NCBI GenBank assembly: GCA_045545595.1
Contig: JAZQBG010000018.1
Span: 1-25,716 of the forward strand
Origin: SIG205 sp045545595
GTDB lineage: Bacteria > Bacillota_I > Bacilli_A > RF39 > UBA660
Length of the DNA stretch: 25,716 bases
Direction: 5' to 3'
The first letter of the stretch is position 1. Each line of letters starts with the position of its first letter. Position numbers and translations under genes: made by a program. Of the stretch, positions 6,363 through 12,744 are shown piece after piece. The notes beneath the pieces are model-generated. The model was not told the origin of the DNA. It worked only from the letters and a program-made list of their open reading frames with translations, and did no database searches.

Positions 6363-7224
6363 TGCACTCCCACCTAGCATAAACACCACAAGGCAGTATT
6401 AAATCACTTTTTTCCATTGGAAGACCTATCTCATCATAATTTATTTGTCCAATATATTTTTGTCCAACTGTAAGCTTTAAAACATTGTTTAAAACAGACA
6501 TTGGTAATCCAGTAGTATATGAATTAATTTGAAAGAATAATGGATTATCACTAAGTAACTCAGTACATAGTTCTAATAATGGATATAAATCTTTTTCTAT
6601 ATCCCAAACTTCGCCATTACTTCCCCTACCATAACTTGGTGGATCCATTATTATTGCATCATATTTATTACCTCTTCTGATTTCTCTTTTAACAAATTTA
6701 ACACAATCATCAACTATAAATCTAACTTCGTTATTTTCTAATCCAGAAAGTTTAATATTATCTTTTGCCCAAGTTACCATTCCTTTTGATGAATCGACAT
6801 GAACAACAGATGCACCAGCATAAGAACACGCAACAGTCGCACCTCCTGTATATGCAAATAAATTTAATACTTTGATTGGTCTATTAGAGTTTTTAATCTT
6901 CTTAATAAAGTAATCCCAATTTGCAGCTTGTTCTGGAAATAATCCAGTATGTTTAAATCCCATTAATCCAATTTTAAATTTTAAATCTCTATAGTTAATA
7001 ACAAATGTTTCAGGGATATTTTTCTTGTATTCCCAATATCCTCCACCTTTATTATTTCTATGATAATGTGCATCTATATTATTCCAAATATTAGGATTAG
7101 TTTTATTAGTCCATATTATTTGTGGGTCTGGTCTTAAAAATTTATACTTACCCCACGTTTCTAGTTTTTCACCATTTGCCATATCTAAAATTTTATATTC
7201 TTTCCAATTACGTGCAACTAACAT
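6355..7224 (-). CDS. SAM-dependent methyltransferase, probably rRNA (RlmI-like)
   Basis: A class I methyltransferase fold is clear: motif I F123-A-Y-T-G-G128 followed by a hydrophobic helix, an acidic V-D-S-S strand end, VDDCVKFV, and the motif D194-P-P-S-Y198 typical of RNA base methyltransferases of the RlmI/RlmK and COG1092 kind. It lacks the N-terminal PUA domain of RlmI. A catalytic Cys of the m5C type is not obvious, so the methylated atom is uncertain. The start is the ATG at 7224, 6 bases after AGAGGTG; the GTG three codons upstream lies inside that ribosome site. Its operon partner is an rRNA-type pseudouridine synthase, which supports an RNA modification role. Confidence 0.85.
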   Translation of the reverse strand: MLVARNWKEYKILDMANGEKLETWGKYKFLRPDPQIIWTNKTNPNIWNNIDAHYHRNNKGGGYWEYKKNIPETFVINYRDLKFKIGLMGFKHTGLFPEQAANWDYFIKKIKNSNRPIKVLNLFAYTGGATVACSYAGASVVHVDSSKGMVTWAKDNIKLSGLENNEVRFIVDDCVKFVKREIRRGNKYDAIIMDPPSYGRGSNGEVWDIEKDLYPLLELCTELLSDNPLFFQINSYTTGLPMSVLNNVLKLTVGQKYIGQINYDEIGLPMEKSDLILPCGVYARWECND

Positions 7225-7263
7225 ATAAAACACCTCTAAATAATTTTACCATAGAAAAAAGAA

Positions 7264-8223
7264 CTATTCAATGTTCAAAAAATTCATTACTAAATCAATA
7301 ATAACATTCTTTTCTTTAGGATTTGATTCAGCTATTAATAAAGTTAGCGCAGTTAAAGTATTGTTATCGATAATTTGATTTCCGTCTTTATATAATATTC
7401 CATAAAATTGTAGAAAATATATAAATAACGTTGCTGCTATACGTTTGTTACCATCTATAAAAACATGATTTTTGACTATTAAATACAAGAAATTAGAAGC
7501 TTTTTCTTCTATTGAAGTATAGATATCTTTTCCATCAAAAGTTTGATATATATTATTTATAATTGATTCTAATCCTTTATTTCTTTCTAATGCAAATATA
7601 TTACTGTTCTCATTGAATTTTAAATTACTTATTACATCAATACAATCATTATAACTTATTTTTAATTTACTTTTATTCCCATTAATTTTCTTTAATGTCC
7701 TATGGTCGTAATCATCCAATAAATTTAGTGCTTTAGAATAATTTCCTATTACTTTTAATATTTCTTTGGCATCATTATTTTCTAATCTATCATCTATTCT
7801 ATTAGCGATATCTATTAACTTAACTGTTTTCTCTAAATAATCTAATCTTTTTTGATTTATCGCATAACCTTTCAATATATAATCTTTTAATATTTTATTT
7901 GCCCACTTTCTGAATATAACACCATTTTGTGATTTAACTCTATAACCCACGCTAATTATCATATCTAAGCTATAATAATCTATCATATGAGTTTGTGTTT
8001 TACCCTGAATAGCACCATGTATAGTGGTATTCGCAAATTTTGCGACAACCACATCATCTTTTAATTCTTCTTCAAGTGCATTATTAATATGTTTTCTAAT
8101 AGTTTTATAATCCCTATCAAATAACATAGCCATTTGTTCAGTATTTAGCCACACTGTTTCATCTTTCATATTTACTTCTAATTTTACTTTTTGATTTTCA
8201 AATATAATGATCTCATTTTTCAT
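7264..8223 (-). CDS. RhuM family protein fused to a Fic/Doc domain
   Basis: Residues 1 to about 110 match the RhuM (virulence protein) type N-terminus: VWLNTEQMAMLFDRDYKTIRKHINNAL resembles a DNA-binding helix-turn-helix, followed by the typical TTIHGAIQGKTQTHMIDYYSLDMIISVGYRV segment. Residues about 190-319 form a Doc-like Fic domain with H253-V-F-I-D-G-N-K-R261. Fic enzymes transfer nucleotide or phosphate groups to proteins; phage P1 Doc, with HxFxDANKR, phosphorylates EF-Tu. The activity and target here are unknown. The start is ATG 8223, 7 bases after GAGGG. An inverted repeat at 8240-8257 may be an operator. No small antitoxin gene is adjacent, so the N-terminal half may control it. Confidence 0.88.
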   Translation of the reverse strand: MKNEIIIFENQKVKLEVNMKDETVWLNTEQMAMLFDRDYKTIRKHINNALEEELKDDVVVAKFANTTIHGAIQGKTQTHMIDYYSLDMIISVGYRVKSQNGVIFRKWANKILKDYILKGYAINQKRLDYLEKTVKLIDIANRIDDRLENNDAKEILKVIGNYSKALNLLDDYDHRTLKKINGNKSKLKISYNDCIDVISNLKFNENSNIFALERNKGLESIINNIYQTFDGKDIYTSIEEKASNFLYLIVKNHVFIDGNKRIAATLFIYFLQFYGILYKDGNQIIDNNTLTALTLLIAESNPKEKNVIIDLVMNFLNIE

Positions 8224-8239
8224 ACATATACCCTCTTTC

Positions 8240-8257
8240 ATGTTACGAGGATAACAT
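8240..8257. promoter_or_regulatory. inverted repeat upstream of the RhuM-Fic gene
   Basis: ATGTTA and TAACAT form 6-bp arms separated by 6 bases, just upstream of the ribosome site. It is a candidate autoregulatory operator, given the HTH-like N-terminus of the encoded protein. Confidence 0.35.
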
Positions 8258-8321
8258 ATGTATTTTTCTTTGTAAAACTACTGATTTTGAATTTCTGAAA
8301 TGATATTTATCACAATATTAA

Positions 8322-8360
8322 AAAAGTACTAATATAATTTGAATTATCTGTAGTACTTTT
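8322..8360. terminator. second hairpin between the thioredoxin-like and RhuM-Fic genes
   Basis: Arms AAAAGTACTA and TAGTACTTTT (10 bp) enclose an inner ATAATT/AATTAT stem. It has A and T runs on both sides, so it could stop transcription either way. Confidence 0.5.
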
Positions 8361-8402
8361 ATATCAAATTATTAATATTTGTATAAATTTCACTTTTTCA
8401 AC

Positions 8403-8434
8403 AAAAAAAGAACTACTCAAATTGAATAGTTCTT
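8403..8434 (-). terminator. terminator at the end of the thioredoxin-like gene
   Basis: On the minus strand the stem AAGAACTA/TAGTTCTT is followed by T7. Most of the stop codon at 8433 lies in the ascending arm. It closes the infC-to-thioredoxin operon. Confidence 0.85.
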
Positions 8435-9164
8435 AACATCCTTCTGTACAGTTATAATTATAAATTTTATCTATATTTTCTATTAGTATATTTTTTAATT
8501 CATCATATTGTACTTGATTTAAAGGAATCATAGGATCCGTTTGTGATTCTACAGTATTGAAGTGATATCCTACTACTTCTCCACTCTTTAGGAAGAATAC
8601 TGCAGGAACATACATTCTTTTAATAGAATCATCATTTAATCCACTATATACTGGTAAGTAATCATTAAATTTTATTAAAAACTTACTATAGCTTCCAGTT
8701 CCTTCATTTTTAGTAACTACTTTACCATCTTCTAATACTTTTTCATCACGAATATCTTTAGAATTTACATAATAAATATCATTAATGTCTTTTTCATTTA
8801 AAGCATCTAAAAGTACAGGAACTAAATTTCTACACCAAGGGCATTCCGGAAATCCAAAATAAATTATTCCAGTTCCTTCGTTAAGAAAATCATCTACTTC
8901 ACTATCTTTCAAATATTTTACAGGATTATTTTTATCAATTGAAATAGATAGATATTCGTAATCACCATCTCTTTTGTCATTTAATGTTTCATATTCACTT
9001 TTAAATTTAACCGCATCAGTAACTTCAGCATTATCTTTAAAGGGATTATGTTTTACATTATAATATATTGCTCCAATAAGAGAAATAATACCTACTGTTA
9101 ATAGTATACTTCCACGAAGTAAAAGTTTATTTCTCTCTTTGAAAGTCATCTTTTTCTTTTCCAT
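8433..9164 (-). CDS. membrane-anchored thioredoxin-like protein
   Basis: A basic N-terminus precedes one membrane helix (about residues 14-34, LLLRGSILLTVGIISLIGAIYYN), so the rest should face outward. The thioredoxin-like fold carries the pair C108-P-W-C111 in FGFPECPWCRNLVP, then strand IYYVNSKD, and a cis-Pro-type segment YVPAVFFLKSGEVVGY. It ends in NCTEGC, giving a second Cys pair. Its layout resembles the small bacteriocin-accessory/thioredoxin-like surface proteins of Bacillota; a thiol-disulfide role outside the membrane is inferred. Only two bases separate its ATG from the tsf stop, so it is coupled to ribosomal genes, an odd partner for a redox protein. Confidence 0.85.
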   Translation of the reverse strand: MEKKKMTFKERNKLLLRGSILLTVGIISLIGAIYYNVKHNPFKDNAEVTDAVKFKSEYETLNDKRDGDYEYLSISIDKNNPVKYLKDSEVDDFLNEGTGIIYFGFPECPWCRNLVPVLLDALNEKDINDIYYVNSKDIRDEKVLEDGKVVTKNEGTGSYSKFLIKFNDYLPVYSGLNDDSIKRMYVPAVFFLKSGEVVGYHFNTVESQTDPMIPLNQVQYDELKNILIENIDKIYNYNCTEGC

Positions 9165-9166
9165 AA

Positions 9167-10039
9167 TTATCCATTAATTTGACTCATTACTTCAGCGGCA
9201 AAGTCATCGTTTCTTTTTTCGATTCCTTCTCCAACTTCATAACGTGTCATACTAACAATTTTACCACCATTATTTTTAACATAAGTACTTACACTTACAT
9301 CACCATCTTTAATGAATGGTTGTTCTTCTAAACAGATTTCTTTGTAGTATTTTTGAATTCTACCTGCTACCATTTTTTCAGCTATTTCGGCTGGTTTTCC
9401 TTCATTGATAGCTTGTTCTTTAAGAATTGCCCTTTCTTTTTCTAATTCATCAGCAGGAACATCTTCTTTAGTTACATATTTAGGCATCATAGCCGCAGCT
9501 TGCATAGCAACATCTTTTGCTACTTCAGCATTAGCACCTTCAACTACAGTTAAAACTGAAATTCTTCCACCCATATGTAAATATGCTCCAAATGTTTCGC
9601 TATCTTTCTTTTCAACTAATTCAAATCTTCTGAAAGATAATTTTTCGCCTATTTTAGCAGTAGCATTAACCACTAAATCGTCAATTTTACCTTCTTCTGT
9701 TTCTAATTCATTAGCTTCTTCAACTGTTTTAACATTACCATTTAATAATGTTTTACCAATTGTTTCAACTAATTTTTTGAATTCTTCATTTTTAGCAACA
9801 AAGTCAGTTTCAGAGTTAATTTCTAAGATAACTGCTTTATTTCCTTCAATATAAATATTAGTTAAACCTTCTGCTGCAATTCTAGATTCTTTTTTCTTAG
9901 CTTTAGACATACCTTTTTCTCTTAACCAGTCTAAAGCAGCATCAAAATCCCCATTAGTAGCTTCTAAAGCTTTTTTGCAATCAAGCATACCAGCACCAGT
10001 TGTTTCTCTAAGTTCTTTAACCATTTGTGCACTAATCAT
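9167..10039 (-). CDS. tsf: translation elongation factor Ts
   Basis: The 290-residue protein is full length. It opens with the UBA-like region and the family signature LRETTGAGMLDCKKALEATNGD (residues 9-30), followed by WLREKG, then the two core subdomains, with INSETDFVAKNEEF at about 75-88. It exchanges GDP for GTP on EF-Tu. AAGGAGG stands before the ATG. It follows rpsB after 13 bases, the usual rpsB-tsf order. pyrH and frr, common next neighbours, are absent. Confidence 0.98.
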   Translation of the reverse strand: MISAQMVKELRETTGAGMLDCKKALEATNGDFDAALDWLREKGMSKAKKKESRIAAEGLTNIYIEGNKAVILEINSETDFVAKNEEFKKLVETIGKTLLNGNVKTVEEANELETEEGKIDDLVVNATAKIGEKLSFRRFELVEKKDSETFGAYLHMGGRISVLTVVEGANAEVAKDVAMQAAAMMPKYVTKEDVPADELEKERAILKEQAINEGKPAEIAEKMVAGRIQKYYKEICLEEQPFIKDGDVSVSTYVKNNGGKIVSMTRYEVGEGIEKRNDDFAAEVMSQING

Positions 10040-10052
10040 AAGTATTTCCTCC

Positions 10053-11120
10053 TTATTTTAAAGCGTCTAATAATTCAGCTTTTTTCATTTTTGTGTATCC
10101 TTCGATACCTTTTGTTTTTGCCATTTCTTTTAATTCAGCAACTGTTAATTTAGATAAATCTTTACTTTCTTCTTTAGTAGGATTTACTTCTTCTTTAACT
10201 ACTTCTTTAATTGTATTTTTAACTTCTTTTTTAGTTTCTTCTTTTGTTACAGCTTCAACTGTTTTTTTGATTTCGTTGTTTTCTTGTCTTGGAGTATGTT
10301 CTTTTCTAAAGTTGTTTCTATTTCCTTTGAAGTTTTTGTTTTTGAAGTTTCTATTATCTCTTTTAAAACTTGGAGCTTTACTTAAAGCTTCTTCCATGTT
10401 GATTTCTTTATCTGCCCCTTTAACATAGTCAACCATAGTTCCACCAGTTACTTCACAAATAGCGTTTGCTAAAACACCTAATATAGTTTTAACACTTCTT
10501 ACTGCATCATCATTTGCTGGAATTACATAGTCAACATCATCTGGGTCACAGTTTGTATCTACTAATCCAAATACTGGGATGTGTAATTTTCTAGCTTCTC
10601 TAATAGCGTTAATTTCTTTTTTAGGATCTACTACGATTAATGCTTCAGGAAGTCTTCTCATATTACGAATTCCTCTTAAGTATTTGTCTAATTTTTCGTA
10701 TTCTTTTTTAATTTGACTTACTTCTTTTTTAGGTAATACTTCGAACATTCCGTCTTTTTCCATTTTTTCGATTTCTTCTAATCTTCTAACTCTTCCACGG
10801 ATAGTTCTGAAGTTTGTTAATGTACCACCTAACCATCTTTCGTTAACATAGTACATGTTAGAACGTGTAGCTTCTTCTCTTGCTGCTTCTTGAGCTTGTT
10901 TTCTTGTACCTACAAATAAAACTTTTCCTCCACGTTCAGCTATAGTTTTGATTTCAGCATATGCTTCTTCAATTAATTTTGCTGTTTTGTTTAAATCTAT
11001 TATATAGATATCTTCTCTTGCTGCATAAATATATTCTTTCATTTTTGGGTTCCATCTTCTAGTTTGATGACCGAAGTGAACACCACTTTCTAATAAACTA
11101 TTCATTGACACTACTGCCAT
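10053..11120 (-). CDS. rpsB: ribosomal protein S2 with a long C-terminal extension and Rho_N-like module
   Basis: Residues 1 to about 230 are S2 (MNSLLESGVHFGHQTRRWNPKMKEYIYAARE, NERWLGGTLTNFRTI, PVFGLVDTNCDPDDVDYVIPANDDA). S2 is usually about 230-260 residues; this one has 355. The extra part is a basic Asn/Phe/Lys/Arg stretch (about 245-275), a charged Lys/Glu/Thr linker, and a final 35-residue module (321-355, from DLSKLTVAELKEMAK to MKKAELLDALK). That module matches the Rho termination factor N-terminal (Rho_N, SAP-like) helix pattern, a nucleic-acid-binding fold. The module is nearly identical to the end of L20, the gene just upstream. GAGGAGG precedes the ATG. A structured RNA at 11150-11206 lies in its leader. 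Confidence 0.97.
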   Translation of the reverse strand: MAVVSMNSLLESGVHFGHQTRRWNPKMKEYIYAAREDIYIIDLNKTAKLIEEAYAEIKTIAERGGKVLFVGTRKQAQEAAREEATRSNMYYVNERWLGGTLTNFRTIRGRVRRLEEIEKMEKDGMFEVLPKKEVSQIKKEYEKLDKYLRGIRNMRRLPEALIVVDPKKEINAIREARKLHIPVFGLVDTNCDPDDVDYVIPANDDAVRSVKTILGVLANAICEVTGGTMVDYVKGADKEINMEEALSKAPSFKRDNRNFKNKNFKGNRNNFRKEHTPRQENNEIKKTVEAVTKEETKKEVKNTIKEVVKEEVNPTKEESKDLSKLTVAELKEMAKTKGIEGYTKMKKAELLDALK

Positions 11121-11149
11121 TATATTTCCTCCTCTTTCGTTTCACTTCC

Positions 11150-11206
11150 AAATAGTTCTAACAAAATATCACCCTACTCGGGCACTAGATATTTTAATCC
11201 CTATTT
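11150..11206 (-). ncRNA. structured leader RNA before rpsB
   Basis: In the 90-base gap between rplT and rpsB the transcript can fold into an outer stem AAATAG/CTATTT, an asymmetric internal loop (GGATT against GTTAGAA), a perfect 8-bp stem AAAATATC/GATATTTT and a capped CCC/GGG hairpin. No promoter is seen here. The placement and shape suggest an autoregulatory site for S2, by analogy with other ribosomal-protein leaders. The fold is seen; the ligand is inferred. Confidence 0.6.
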
Positions 11207-11210
11207 GTGA

Positions 11211-11756
11211 TTATTTTAAAGCGTCTAATAATTCTGCTTTTTTCATTGAAGTGTATCCTTCAATTTTTTTTGCTTTTGCCATTTCTTTTAACTCAGCAAC
11301 AGTCATTTTTGATAAATCTTTTTCTTCTTTAACTTCTTCTTTTTTAGTTTCAGTTTTAGAAGCTGTTTTAGTAGCTTTCTTTTCTTCTTTTGGTAATGTT
11401 CCAGCTAATGCTTTATTTGCTAAATCAACTAAGTTAGCAAAAGATGCAGCATCACTTATAGCGATTTCACTTAACATTTTTCTGTTGATTTCAATACCAG
11501 CTTTGTTAAGTCCATCTATGAATTTAGAATAACTAATGTTGTTTTCACGACAAGCTGCATTGATTCTTGTAATCCATAATTTTCTGAAATTTCTTTTATT
11601 TTGTTTTCTATCTCTATAAGCATAAGCACCTGAATGCATTAATTGTTCTTTAGCTGTTTTATATAATCTATGTTTACTACCAAAATATCCTTTTGCTTGT
11701 TTTAAAACTTTTTTGTGTCTTTGTTTTGTTGTAACACCATTTTTAACTCTTGGCAT
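11211..11756 (-). CDS. rplT: ribosomal protein L20 with a Rho_N-like C-terminal module
   Basis: Residues 1 to about 118 are L20 (MPRVKNGVTTKQRHKKVLKQAKGYFGSKHRLYKTAKEQ, RDRKQNKRNFRKLWITRINAACR, FIDGLNKAGIEINRKMLSEIAI). L20 normally stops near 118-120 residues. Here a Lys/Glu/Thr linker follows and then a 35-residue module (147-181) that differs from the end of S2 at only four positions. L20 is an early assembly protein of the 50S subunit and represses its own operon through the leader at 12533-12676. AAGGAGG lies before the ATG. The neighbours rpmI and infC form the classic order. Confidence 0.97.
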   Translation of the reverse strand: MPRVKNGVTTKQRHKKVLKQAKGYFGSKHRLYKTAKEQLMHSGAYAYRDRKQNKRNFRKLWITRINAACRENNISYSKFIDGLNKAGIEINRKMLSEIAISDAASFANLVDLANKALAGTLPKEEKKATKTASKTETKKEEVKEEKDLSKMTVAELKEMAKAKKIEGYTSMKKAELLDALK

Positions 11757-11783
11757 TTTAATTCCTCCTTCTTTAGATTCAGA

Positions 11784-11972
11784 TTAAATAATATCTTTTA
11801 CTCTTTTGTAATCAGATTTATTTAAAGTAGAACCTGCTCTATTCTTTCTATTTGCGCTTGCATTTTTCTTACCTGTATTATGTCTTGAACCAGGACAACC
11901 AATACCAATTGTTCCACTGTTTCTAACGTTTAATACTTTTCTTGTTCCCTTATGGGTTTTCATTTTAGGCAT
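11784..11972 (-). CDS. rpmI: ribosomal protein L35
   Basis: The 62-residue basic protein begins MPKMKTHKGTRKV, the L35 start motif, and ends SDYKRVKDII, like the usual helix at the L35 C-terminus. The middle (PGSRHNTGKKNASANRKNR) is more diverged than normal, but position between infC and rplT and length settle the identity. AGGAGG precedes the ATG. Confidence 0.93.
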   Translation of the reverse strand: MPKMKTHKGTRKVLNVRNSGTIGIGCPGSRHNTGKKNASANRKNRAGSTLNKSDYKRVKDII

Positions 11973-11991
11973 TATATTTTCCTCCTCTTAC

Positions 11992-12519
11992 TTATTTTTT
12001 AGGTATTAATAACATAAACATACTACGTCCTTCTAATTTAGGAGCTTGTTCGATGTCTGATATTTCACTTAACTCATTAGCGAATTTTAATAGTACGTCT
12101 TTACCTAACTCTGTATGAGCCATTTGACGTCCTTTGAATCTAATTGAAACTTTAATCTTGTGTCCTTTTTGTAAATACTTAGAAACATTCTTTAATTTAG
12201 TATTGAAGTCATGAATATCGATTACTGGTGATAATCTAAATTCTTTCATTTCTAAATTATTTTCTCTTTGTTTCTTTTGTGCTTCTTTTTGTTTTTTATT
12301 TTTTTCGTATTTGTATTTATTGTAATCCATTATTTTACATACTGGTGGATTAGCATTAGGACTAATTAAAACTAAATCAAATCCTGCATATTCTGCTAAA
12401 GTTAAAGCATCATTGATAGGTTTAACACCCATTTGTTCTCCATTCGGACCTATTACTAGTACTTGACTAGCTTTGATTTGACGATTAATAAGAGCGTCTT
12501 TAGTATTGTTTGCTATAAT
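11992..12519 (-). CDS. infC: translation initiation factor IF-3, ATT start
   Basis: The 175-residue protein has the IF-3 N-domain (LINRQIKASQVLVIGPNGEQMGV, PPVCKIMDYNKYKYEK), a basic linker and the C-domain (IKVSIRFKGRQMAHTELG). It binds the 30S subunit and checks start-codon and initiator-tRNA pairing. The start is ATT at 12519, 5 bases after GGAGG; no ATG, GTG or TTG is suitably placed. AUU starts for infC are known from E. coli and Geobacillus, where IF-3 discriminates against them to limit its own synthesis. An in-frame run to an ATG at 12654 is leader RNA, not protein. rpmI follows after 19 bases. Confidence 0.96.
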   Translation of the reverse strand: MIANNTKDALINRQIKASQVLVIGPNGEQMGVKPINDALTLAEYAGFDLVLISPNANPPVCKIMDYNKYKYEKNKKQKEAQKKQRENNLEMKEFRLSPVIDIHDFNTKLKNVSKYLQKGHKIKVSIRFKGRQMAHTELGKDVLLKFANELSEISDIEQAPKLEGRSMFMLLIPKK

Positions 12520-12532
12520 TAACACCTCCAAC

Positions 12533-12562
12533 AAAAAAGTGAATACATAAATGTATCCACTT
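12533..12562 (-). terminator. attenuator terminator in the infC leader
   Basis: On the minus strand an 11-bp stem (5' arm 12552-12562, 3' arm 12537-12547) with a TTTA loop is followed by T6, and ends 4 bases before the infC GGAGG. Its 5' arm contains GTGGATACA, which is perfectly complementary to the leader segment at 12645-12653. Confidence 0.88.
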
Positions 12563-12676
12563 AAAATCACCATAAAAATAATATTTTTAATAAATATTAG
12601 TTGGCTTTTTGACCCATTTCCTTCTTTAGAAATCAGGTGAATTTGTGGATACAAATTGCTTTCCTTTTTTAATTAC
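12533..12676 (-). ncRNA. L20-type leader RNA (attenuation control of infC-rpmI-rplT)
   Basis: The roughly 145-base untranslated leader runs from the promoter at 12683-12711 to the attenuator at 12533-12562. TGTATCCAC (12645-12653) can pair with GTGGATACA in the terminator arm, giving an antiterminator that is exclusive with the terminator. This is the arrangement of the Bacillus L20 leader, where bound L20 favours termination. The fold is seen; L20 binding is inferred from position. Confidence 0.85.
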
Positions 12677-12682
12677 AAACAT

Positions 12683-12711
12683 ATTATATAGATATTTTTA
12701 TTAAATGTCAA
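12683..12711 (-). promoter_or_regulatory. promoter of infC-rpmI-rplT-rpsB-tsf
   Basis: On the minus strand -35 TTGACA (12706-12711), a 17-base spacer and -10 TATAAT (12683-12688): a full consensus match, as expected for a ribosomal operon. No other good promoter is visible down to tsf. Confidence 0.92.
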
Positions 12712-12744
12712 TAAAAACATATGTTTTTTTCTTTTATATATGCA

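Noticed and set aside
6355..7233. GTG starts three codons before the ATG in several genes (7233, 17857, 20333, 23421, 23515)
   Set aside because: Each GTG is part of the AGGTG ribosome site of the downstream ATG, so the ATG is the better start.
9405..11532. Several plus-strand Ser/Leu-rich frames opposite tsf, rpsB and rplT
   Set aside because: They are shadows of strongly coding minus-strand genes and have no ribosome sites.
12520..12654. N-terminal extension of IF-3 from the ATG at 12654
   Set aside because: It runs through the attenuator hairpin and antiterminator, has no ribosome site, and does not resemble IF-3. The ATT at 12519 has GGAGG and gives the normal length.
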